Origin: Oscillospiraceae bacterium
GTDB lineage: Bacteria; Bacillota; Clostridia; Oscillospirales; Acutalibacteraceae
Reading direction: 5' to 3'
Assembly (NCBI GenBank): GCA_902797915.1
Contig: CADBUK010000134.1
Location: 1-8,086, forward strand
DNA length: 8,086 nt
Shown piece after piece: positions 1 to 5,851 of this stretch (the first letter of the stretch is position 1; every line of letters starts with the position of its first letter). The position numbers and the translations under genes were made by a program. The notes beneath the pieces are model-generated. The model did no database searches and was not told the origin of the DNA. It was given only the letters and a program-made list of their open reading frames with translations.

Positions 1-441
1 CTTCAGGGTATGGGCACAACGGTTGTTTGTGCAATCGTTAAGGATGACTGCGCATATATCGCCCACGCGGGAGACAGCCGCGCATACGTATTTGACGGCG
101 AAAAGCTTACTCAGGTTACAACTGACCACAGCGTTGTTCAGGACCTTATTGACAGGGGCAAGATAACCAAGGAGGAAGCAGAGCATCATCCTAATAAAAA
201 CTTAATCACAAGAGCTCTCGGCGTAGAAAAGAATATTGAGATTGATTTTGACGAGGTTTATCTTAATAATAACGAAACGCTTATCATTTGCACGGACGGA
301 CTTTCAAACTACGTTTCCGATGACGAAATGATTAACGAGGTCAGCGACGGCAGATATTACGCCTTTGCCGACAGGCTTGTTAAAAAGGCAAATAATAACG
401 GCGGCGGCGATAACATTACTGTTGTAGCTATTGCAAAATAG
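1..441 (+). CDS. prpC: PP2C-family Ser/Thr protein phosphatase PrpC, 3' part (5' end outside window)
   Basis: This is a metal-dependent protein phosphatase that reverses phosphorylation by the PrkC-type kinase encoded next to it. The reading frame is open from base 1, so the Met at base 10 is internal: it lies in the conserved PP2C segment QGMGTT and is not a start. The 146 visible residues carry the metal-site and core motifs AHAGDSRAYVF (61-93), the TDHS segment (about 124-135), CTDGLS with its metal-binding Asp codon at 295-297, and the terminal GGGDNITVV (400-426). The N-terminal DGMGGH-type motif must lie left of the window; B. subtilis PrpC is 254 residues, so about 60% is present. The gene ends 39 bases before the kinase, an arrangement typical of Firmicutes. 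The family call is secure and the symbol rests on synteny. Confidence 0.93.
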   Translation, partial: LQGMGTTVVCAIVKDDCAYIAHAGDSRAYVFDGEKLTQVTTDHSVVQDLIDRGKITKEEAEHHPNKNLITRALGVEKNIEIDFDEVYLNNNETLIICTDGLSNYVSDDEMINEVSDGRYYAFADRLVKKANNNGGGDNITVVAIAK

Positions 442-480
442 TTTCATATTTAGGCTTTAACAGGAAGGACTGTTTTTAAT

Positions 481-2466
481 ATGGAAAATTATGTTGGAAA
501 AAGATTAGACGGCAGATATGAGGTTCAGGAAATTATAGGCGTTGGCGGTATGTCCGTTGTATATAAGGCTTATGATAATGTTGACGACAGAATTGTTGCC
601 GTTAAAATATTGAAGGACGAATTTGCTGATGACGAGGAATTCGTTAGAAGATTTAAAAACGAATCAAAAGCAATTGCCGTTCTTTCACACCCAAACATCG
701 TTCGCGTATATGATGTAAGCTTCGGCGAGCGTATCAAGTATATCGTTATGGAATATGTTGACGGCATTACGCTTAAAGAATACATCCAGAAGCAGAGGAT
801 TATAAGCTGGAACGACGCCGTATTCTTTACTACACAGATACTTAAAGCACTTCAGCACGCACACGATAAGGGCATTGTTCACAGGGATATTAAGCCGCAG
901 AATATTATTTTGTTACCTACGGGCAATATCAAGGTTACCGATTTCGGTATTGCAAGGTTTTCAAGAACGGAAACAAAAACGCTTACTGAAAACGCAATCG
1001 GCTCCGTTCACTACATTTCTCCCGAGCAGGCTAAGGGCGAGTTTACCGACGAAAGAGCTGACATTTACTCCCTCGGCGTAGTTCTTTACGAAATGCTTGC
1101 GGGCAAGGTTCCGTTTGAGGCGGACAGCGCTGTTTCCGTAGCGCTTATGCAGCTGCAGAAAGAGCCTCAGAGGCTTACTGAAATTAACCCTAACATTCCT
1201 CTCGGTATCGAGCAGATTTGCAATCACGCAATGCAGAAGAACCCGCAGGACAGGTACCAGACCGCAACGGAAATGCTGTTTGATTTGGAGGAGGTTATCC
1301 GCAATCCTCAGGCAACTTTTGATTATACATATTTTGTTGACAGAGAACCGACCAAGTATGTTATTAAGGAAGAAAAGCCAAGTGCGGAATATACGGATAA
1401 CGCAGACTTTGACGACGAACCCGAACCGAGAAATAAAAAGAAGATTTTTGTTGCAGTTGTTATCGGCGTAATTCTTCTTATTGCCGCAATAGTCGGTTTG
1501 GTTGTTTATATGACTCAGGGCGTTAACACCGATACACATACGCTTGAGAACTTTGTAGGTCAGTATTATGACGACCTTGCCTCAAGCGACGCTTACAATT
1601 ATAATTTCGTTGCCGAATATCAGGCAAGCGACGATGTTGAACCGGGAATAGTAATCTCACAATCTCCGAAAGAGGGCGAAAAGGTTATTTCAGGCTCAAC
1701 CGTTACGCTGTATGTTGCCACGAGCGGCGACGATATTACCGTACCGAACTGCTATACCTACACTCTTGAGCAGGCTAAAAGAGCTATGGAGCTTGCAAAG
1801 ATAACTAATTACAAGGTTACCGAGGTTTCAAGCGAAACAGTAGAGGAGGGAAGGGTCGTTTATACAGACCCGAAGGCAAACACTGTTGTTTCTTCCGACA
1901 AGCAAGTTACCATTTACGTTTCAACAGGACCTTCAACAACTCAGCTTCAGACCTATAAAATTCCCGATGTAAGCGGACTTTCACAGAATGACGCTCAGAA
2001 TATGCTGAAGGCTGCAGGCTTTACAAACGTTGTTGTATCTACCGAGGACAGCACGGTAAGAAAAGGAATTGTATTATCACAAAATCCCGCTTCAGGCAGC
2101 ACTGTTAAGGCTGATGAAAAGATAACCATTACGGTATCAACGGGCGTTACCACAACCGAAGCTCCGCAGACCGTTACTATTACAATCAAGGTATTGCTTC
2201 CCAAGTGTATTGATAAGGTTGCGGGCGTTGCCCCTGTTGATAATCTTTACATCACATTAAACGGCAGAGATTATGCCGCAAAGAAAAACATTAAGCTTGA
2301 CGGCTCCACCTATGAATTTGCAGTACCTGTTGATTATAATGAAAAGGCAAATATAAGCGTTTCGTTAAGCGAACTCGGTGCTTCTCATAATTACACAATT
2401 ACAGCTACAAATGATGAGGAAAAAACTGTTGACTTTACTCCTTATTCGGACAGTGACCAGGAATAA
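481..2466 (+). CDS. prkC: Membrane-anchored PASTA-domain Ser/Thr protein kinase PrkC/Stk1 type
   Basis: This is a Hanks-type kinase (661 residues; B. subtilis PrkC 648) that in related bacteria senses peptidoglycan fragments and controls cell-wall, growth and germination responses. Visible kinase elements are the Gly-rich loop GVGGMS (20-25), VAVK with Lys42, HRDIKPQN with catalytic Asp136 and Asn141, DFG at 154-156, an activation loop with Thr163, 165, 167 and 169 as possible autophosphorylation sites, and GSVHYISPEQ (174-183). A basic stretch (RNKKK) precedes one membrane helix at about 322-344. Outside the cell come three PASTA-like repeats (about 350-416, 417-486, 492-557); the first lacks the usual VPDV start. 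A beta-rich tail (about 558-661), not obviously PASTA, follows. The ATG is set by AGGAAGGA at 462-469. The gene follows prpC and lies 3 bases before rsgA. Confidence 0.96.
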   Translation: MENYVGKRLDGRYEVQEIIGVGGMSVVYKAYDNVDDRIVAVKILKDEFADDEEFVRRFKNESKAIAVLSHPNIVRVYDVSFGERIKYIVMEYVDGITLKEYIQKQRIISWNDAVFFTTQILKALQHAHDKGIVHRDIKPQNIILLPTGNIKVTDFGIARFSRTETKTLTENAIGSVHYISPEQAKGEFTDERADIYSLGVVLYEMLAGKVPFEADSAVSVALMQLQKEPQRLTEINPNIPLGIEQICNHAMQKNPQDRYQTATEMLFDLEEVIRNPQATFDYTYFVDREPTKYVIKEEKPSAEYTDNADFDDEPEPRNKKKIFVAVVIGVILLIAAIVGLVVYMTQGVNTDTHTLENFVGQYYDDLASSDAYNYNFVAEYQASDDVEPGIVISQSPKEGEKVISGSTVTLYVATSGDDITVPNCYTYTLEQAKRAMELAKITNYKVTEVSSETVEEGRVVYTDPKANTVVSSDKQVTIYVSTGPSTTQLQTYKIPDVSGLSQNDAQNMLKAAGFTNVVVSTEDSTVRKGIVLSQNPASGSTVKADEKITITVSTGVTTTEAPQTVTITIKVLLPKCIDKVAGVAPVDNLYITLNGRDYAAKKNIKLDGSTYEFAVPVDYNEKANISVSLSELGASHNYTITATNDEEKTVDFTPYSDSDQE

Positions 2467-2469
2467 TTT

Positions 2470-3360
2470 ATGACTGACGGAATAATTATTAAAGGCATCG
2501 GCGGTTTCTATTATGTTGAAACTGCCGATGGCGTTTTTGAATGTAAGGCAAGGGGGAATTTCAGAAATCAGAGTATTTCTCCTCTTGCGGGCGACAGAGT
2601 AAAAATTTCAATAAACGAGCAAAACAATGCCGAAAACAGAATTGAAAGCATTGAAGAAAGAAAGAATTTCTTCATCAGACCGCCTGTGGCAAATCTTGAC
2701 AGGCTGTTTATTATCTCCTCAACCGAAGCGCCCGGCATTAATCCGTACATCATTGATAAAATGATAGCTATAGCCGAGCATAAAGGGGTTGAGCCGATTG
2801 TTGTTTTTACTAAAATCGACCTGAATGACAGTTATCTCGAATTTGCCGAAACATATAAAAATGCAGGTTTTAAGGTAATCTGCTGTGACAACACAAGCTC
2901 AAGCGGCGCAGATGAGGTTAAGGAGCTGCTGAAAGGCAAAATCTCAGCCTTTACGGGTAATACGGGCGTGGGCAAGTCCTCGCTGTTAAATTGCATTGAC
3001 AGCTGTCTGACGCTTCAGACAAGGGAAACAAGCAAGAAGCTCGGCAGGGGCAAGCACACCACGCGTCAGTCCGAGTTATTTAAAATCAACGGCGGTTATG
3101 TTGCGGACACTCCTGGATTTTCCTCCGTCGATATTGAGAAGGCAGAGGTTATACTGAAGGATGAGCTATTTGACTGCTTCAGGGAGTTTGAGCAGTATTT
3201 CGGTCAGTGTAAATTTTCAACCTGTACGCACAGGGACGAAAAGGGCTGTAAAATCTGCGAAGCGGTAGAGCAGGGCAAGATTGCTAAAACAAGGCATAAC
3301 AGTTATGTTCAGATGTATAATGCGGTTAAGGATATTAAGGAATGGAATTTAAAGACTTAG
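2470..3360 (+). CDS. rsgA: Small ribosomal subunit biogenesis GTPase RsgA (YloQ/CpgA)
   Basis: This is a circularly permuted GTPase that checks late 30S subunit maturation; the 296 residues match the family (298 in B. subtilis). The G motifs appear in the permuted order expected: G4 TKID at 114-117, then the P-loop GNTGVGKSS at 163-171, a G2-like RGKHTTR segment at about 193-199, and G3 DTPGF at 213-217. An N-terminal OB-fold (about 1-65) precedes them. The C-terminal zinc motif is present, with Cys247, Cys252, His254 and Cys260. The ATG is 3 bases after the prkC stop; its Shine-Dalgarno AGGA (2459-2462) lies inside the end of prkC, so the two are probably co-translated. No key residue appears to be missing. 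Confidence 0.97.
   Translation: MTDGIIIKGIGGFYYVETADGVFECKARGNFRNQSISPLAGDRVKISINEQNNAENRIESIEERKNFFIRPPVANLDRLFIISSTEAPGINPYIIDKMIAIAEHKGVEPIVVFTKIDLNDSYLEFAETYKNAGFKVICCDNTSSSGADEVKELLKGKISAFTGNTGVGKSSLLNCIDSCLTLQTRETSKKLGRGKHTTRQSELFKINGGYVADTPGFSSVDIEKAEVILKDELFDCFREFEQYFGQCKFSTCTHRDEKGCKICEAVEQGKIAKTRHNSYVQMYNAVKDIKEWNLKT
3328..3332 (+). promoter_or_regulatory. Ribosome binding site for thiN, inside rsgA
   Basis: AAGGA lies 9 bases before the thiN ATG at 3342. A second AAGGA (3337-3341) abuts the ATG and is too close to serve it. The first therefore supports the 3342 start, which makes thiN overlap the rsgA end by 19 bases. Confidence 0.6.
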
Positions 3361-3971
3361 AATTCACAATTATCTCGGGCGCACCTAAAAGTAGCGTTGA
3401 TTTTATCAAGGAAAATGTTGATAGGGATACTTTTATTATCGCTGCGGACGCAGGTTACTTGTATTGCATTAAGGCGGGGATTAAGCCTGACCTTATTATC
3501 GGCGACTTTGATTCCGCTAAACGACCTGCCTTTCATTGCGATATTATTACTCTGCCACAGGAAAAAGATGACACCGACACCTTTGCCTGTGTTAAGGAAG
3601 CGTGTAAAAGAGGCGCTCAGAGGATTGAAATATATGCCGCAATTGGCTCGAGGCTTGACCACACCCTTGCAAATATTATGTGCCTTGAATATTGCAGAGA
3701 AAGAAATGTCGCCGCATTTATAATTAACGAGAAAAACAAAGCGTTTATTGAAACCTCTGATTTCTCAATACTGAAAAATGAAAAAAAATACTTTTCATTA
3801 TTCTCTTTAACGGAAAATTCGGAAATTTCAATCAGCGGCGCTAAATATAATATTGAACACGCAAGGCTTGATTTCGCGTCAAGTCTAGGTGTCAGCAACG
3901 AAATTCTTGATGACGCTGCCGATATAAAAATCCACAGCGGAAAATTACTTGTTATATTGAGTAACGATTAA
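3342..3971 (+). CDS. thiN: Thiamine pyrophosphokinase
   Basis: This enzyme transfers pyrophosphate from ATP to thiamine to form thiamine diphosphate in the cytoplasm, for salvage of thiamine. The 209 residues match the family (214 in B. subtilis ThiN). Family motifs are AADAG (34-38), KPDLIIGDFDS (48-58), EKDDTDT (74-80) and GSRLDHTLAN (102-111), covering the Asp-rich catalytic region and the substrate-binding core. The C-terminal half (about 130-209) is the usual beta-rich thiamine-binding domain and is less conserved. The start overlaps rsgA by 19 bases, which suggests translational coupling. In B. subtilis rpe lies between rsgA and thiN, and here it is absent. No TPP riboswitch is visible, consistent with expression from the upstream operon. 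Confidence 0.93.
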   Translation: MEFKDLEFTIISGAPKSSVDFIKENVDRDTFIIAADAGYLYCIKAGIKPDLIIGDFDSAKRPAFHCDIITLPQEKDDTDTFACVKEACKRGAQRIEIYAAIGSRLDHTLANIMCLEYCRERNVAAFIINEKNKAFIETSDFSILKNEKKYFSLFSLTENSEISISGAKYNIEHARLDFASSLGVSNEILDDAADIKIHSGKLLVILSND

Positions 3972-3990
3972 AACATTTTTGCATAGTATA
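3964..3990 (+). promoter_or_regulatory. Possible mother-cell sigma (SigK/SigE-like) promoter before the small ORF-spoVM pair
   Basis: AC (3964-3965), 16 bases, then CATAGTATA (3982-3990) fits the published B. subtilis SigK pattern AC-N16-17-CATANNNTA, with the favoured G before CATA. Transcription would start near 3997, leaving a leader of about 33 bases. A SigE -35 (ATA 16-18 bases upstream of CATA) is not present, although SpoVM is normally a SigE product, so the sigma assignment is uncertain. The motif is short and the region AT-rich, so chance is possible. Confidence 0.33.
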
Positions 3991-4029
3991 TAGCAACCAC
4001 ATAATTTATTTAAAGTCGGGGGTTGCGTA

Positions 4030-4176
4030 ATGAAAAAGAAATGCTGCAAAAAAGAATTATTATTCGTCGCTTTCGGAGCGGGGTGCATTCTTGCAATATG
4101 TCTGCCTGCTGCATGGCTGCTGCGCATACTGTCGGTTACGGTAATAATCCTCGGCATAATCTGCTGCACCAAATAG
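4030..4176 (+). CDS. Small cysteine-rich hydrophobic protein, 48 residues, unknown function
   Basis: I do not recognise a named family. The product starts MKKKCCKKELL and ends IICCTK: a strongly basic N-terminus with a Cys pair, hydrophobic segments at about 10-25 and 29-45 separated by Pro26, and a second Cys pair near the C-terminus, six cysteines in all. It most probably inserts in the membrane as a short helical hairpin. The ATG follows GGGGG (4018-4022) by 7 bases, an acceptable though unusual ribosome binding site. It lies 58 bases after thiN and 34 bases before spoVM on the same strand, with no terminator between them, so co-expression with spoVM in the mother cell is plausible. A sporulation role is inferred from position only. 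Chance is unlikely given the start signal and the sharply membrane-like composition. Confidence 0.72.
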   Translation: MKKKCCKKELLFVAFGAGCILAICLPAAWLLRILSVTVIILGIICCTK

Positions 4177-4198
4177 GCAGAGCAAGACAAATCCGAAC

Positions 4199-4204
4199 GG
4201 AGGG
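4199..4204 (+). promoter_or_regulatory. Strong ribosome binding site deciding the TTG start of spoVM
   Basis: GGAGGG sits 6 bases before TTG at 4211. There is no ATG or GTG in frame at suitable distance, so this site fixes the non-ATG start of a peptide that would otherwise be missed. Confidence 0.8.
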
Positions 4205-4210
4205 ATTTTA

Positions 4211-4294
4211 TTGAAGGTTGTTGTTTTAACTCCATCAAAGTTTATTGCACCTGTTTTGAGAGCGCTGTTTAAAGTTAAAAAGATTAATAACTGA
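4211..4294 (+). CDS. spoVM: Stage V sporulation protein SpoVM, 27 residues, TTG start
   Basis: SpoVM is an amphipathic alpha-helix that coats the convex outer forespore membrane in the mother cell and recruits SpoIVA to start coat assembly. The translated peptide reads MKVVVLTPSKFIAPVLRALF followed by a basic tail (KVKKINN). Aligned with 26-residue B. subtilis SpoVM it keeps Met1-Lys2, Lys10, Phe11, Arg17, Ala18, alternating hydrophobic and basic residues, and a proline near the N-terminus (Pro8 here, Pro9 in B. subtilis). Position agrees: in B. subtilis spoVM lies directly after thiN. The start is TTG with GGAGGG 6 bases upstream. A terminator follows 7 bases after the stop. Its partner SpoIVA is encoded 1.6 kb downstream. 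The peptide is short, so the call rests on residue pattern, start signal and synteny together. Confidence 0.88.
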   Translation: MKVVVLTPSKFIAPVLRALFKVKKINN

Positions 4295-4301
4295 ATACAT
4301 T

Positions 4302-4338
4302 TAACAAAAAAGCACTTCAATGAAGTGCTTTTTTGTTA
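4302..4338 (+). terminator. Rho-independent terminator after spoVM, bidirectional in form
   Basis: An 18-base inverted repeat around one central base (left arm 4302-4319, right arm 4321-4338) has a GCACTTC/GAAGTGC core flanked by six A on the left and six T on the right. It ends the thiN/spoVM transcripts and separates them from the sipL-spoIVA unit. The symmetric A and T tracts would also work on the minus strand, although no minus-strand gene is nearby. Confidence 0.9.
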
Positions 4339-4364
4339 TATATCATTAAATTTCGGCATAATAT
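4336..4364 (+). promoter_or_regulatory. Candidate sigma-E-type promoter for sipL-spoIVA
   Basis: A -35-like TTATAT (ATA at 4338-4340) is followed after 16 bases by CATAATAT (4357-4364), which matches 6 of 8 positions of the SigE -10 CATACAAT. The ATA-N16-18-CATA spacing is that of mother-cell SigE promoters, and spoIVA is a SigE gene in B. subtilis. It lies between a terminator and the sipL start, where a promoter is needed. The -35 overlaps the end of the terminator's inverted repeat. Confidence 0.5.
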
Positions 4365-4393
4365 TAAGCAGTAAATAAAAAGGAGCAGTCATT

Positions 4394-5839
4394 ATGGAAA
4401 AAAACAATAACGAAATAAAACAAAGGATTTGCTGTTATTCCAAAGAGTTTGACGTTGATTTGGATTATCAGGAAACGCTGGAGCCGTATAATGATGAAAT
4501 GTTAAAGATTTTAAGAAGCAGCGTCAGTAATTCAATTGTAAATTTTGAATATAACAACGGTGCTTTGACTGTTCACGGCAAAACAAAAATCAACATTACA
4601 TATTTTAATAACAGCGATAAGGGTATTTCATCCGCGGAATTTGATGAAGATTTTGAAAAAACAATCAACATTGAAGCCGACGAAAACTCACATTTCGATA
4701 TAAGATTATGTACTAAATATAATAATGCAAGGATTATTAATCCAACACGGGTTGACATTCATAATTCCTTTTCTGTTTCAGTAAAGATATACTCAGACAA
4801 ACAATGCTGTTCAGTTACACCAAAGGATAATCTTTTAATTAAAGAAAAAAGGGTTAACTGTATTTCCTATATATCGTCGGCAAACGTTAAGTCTGAATTT
4901 GACGACGAAGCGTCAATACCTGCCGAGTCTCCCGCAATTAACAGGGTAGTGAACTCATTTTCAAACGCCGTTGAGGAAGAAGTAAAAATCGTTGAAAACA
5001 AAATGCTTGTACGGGCAAAAATAATAATCTCAATTCTATATTTAACCGATAATAATTCATTTGAACGGTTTGAAAGGGTTATTGCAGTTAATTCAATCCT
5101 TGATATGCAGGGAATTGCAGAGGATGATGTTGCGTTTACAGACCTGACGGTCAGCGGACTGTACATTAAGCCTAAGGCAGATAAAAATAACGAATACCGT
5201 TCGTTTGAGATTATCGGCGAGTTGCTTGTTAACAGCGCCGTTTACCGCGAAACAGAGTTAATTATACCCGTCGACGCTTATTCGGCAGATAAGAACTCCG
5301 AGCCTGTATTTGACACTATGGAACTGTTTTCCGATTACGCTATTGCCAACGACACAGTTACTGAAAAATTCAGCCTTAAAACCGACAAGCAGAAGATTTC
5401 CGAAGTGCTTGATATTTCCGCATCAATGAGCGTAAACAACAGCGTTGAAATTGCTGCTTTTGTTGCAGACGAAAACAGCGTTAATCTGATTTCATCAAGA
5501 AACAAAACAGATTTAAACGGGTACGACGAAATCAGCGTAAGCATAATTTCAAGCGATTACGTTATTATTTCCGAGGATGAAATTGAGGTCAGGGTAAACC
5601 TTGCTTATAAAGCGCTTAAATACAATAAGAACAGCTTTAACATTGTTAATGATGTCAGGATTACAGACGGCGAAGCCGTTCAAAGCCCTGCCTTAACCGT
5701 ATATTTTGCTGACGCGGGCGAAGAAATATGGGATATTGCAAAGAAATTCAGAACATCGGAAGAGCTGATTAAAAAAGAAAACGATATAACAAAAGACAAG
5801 ATTGACTCCAAAAAAATACTTATAATTCCCGGAATGTGA
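4394..5839 (+). CDS. sipL: SpoIVA-interacting coat morphogenesis protein SipL (SPOCS/DUF3794 + LysM)
   Basis: SipL is the clostridial functional counterpart of SpoVID: it sits on the mother-cell face of the forespore and holds SpoIVA there. The 481-residue product has no signal peptide or membrane helix, fitting a mother-cell cytoplasmic protein. It is rich in beta-strand-like repeats of the SPOCS (DUF3794) kind: a divergent N-terminal copy (about 40-140), a clearer one (about 160-290, with the NRVVNSFSNA and VKIVENKMLVRAKI segments) and a third, weaker region (about 310-425). A LysM domain (433-481) with EEIWDIAKKF and a terminal ILIIPGM closes it. In Clostridioides difficile the SipL LysM domain mediates SpoIVA binding. 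The ATG is set by AGGAG (4381-4385), 8 bases upstream. spoIVA begins 12 bases after the stop, which strongly supports the call; repeat boundaries are approximate. Confidence 0.87.
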   Translation: MEKNNNEIKQRICCYSKEFDVDLDYQETLEPYNDEMLKILRSSVSNSIVNFEYNNGALTVHGKTKINITYFNNSDKGISSAEFDEDFEKTINIEADENSHFDIRLCTKYNNARIINPTRVDIHNSFSVSVKIYSDKQCCSVTPKDNLLIKEKRVNCISYISSANVKSEFDDEASIPAESPAINRVVNSFSNAVEEEVKIVENKMLVRAKIIISILYLTDNNSFERFERVIAVNSILDMQGIAEDDVAFTDLTVSGLYIKPKADKNNEYRSFEIIGELLVNSAVYRETELIIPVDAYSADKNSEPVFDTMELFSDYAIANDTVTEKFSLKTDKQKISEVLDISASMSVNNSVEIAAFVADENSVNLISSRNKTDLNGYDEISVSIISSDYVIISEDEIEVRVNLAYKALKYNKNSFNIVNDVRITDGEAVQSPALTVYFADAGEEIWDIAKKFRTSEELIKKENDITKDKIDSKKILIIPGM

Positions 5840-5851
5840 GAGGGTGGCATA

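Noticed and set aside
961..1539. 192-residue open frame on the minus strand inside prkC
   Set aside because: It lies antisense to the kinase domain and membrane segment, has no recognisable motif, and is explained by codon bias of the strongly supported prkC frame.
3993..4026. Inverted repeat GCAACC/GGTTGC that could hide the ribosome site of the 48-residue ORF
   Set aside because: The stem is only 6 pairs with a 22-base loop, and the left arm would be mostly absent if transcription starts near 3997.
4023..4214. 63-residue plus-strand frame starting at TTG 4023
   Set aside because: It overlaps the 48-residue ORF in another frame, has a basic low-complexity product and no spaced ribosome site; the 4030 ATG frame has a clear membrane-protein pattern.
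4060..4320. 86-residue minus-strand open frame across the spoVM region
   Set aside because: Its start lies in the terminator hairpin and it has no convincing ribosome site. The plus-strand small genes explain the region better.
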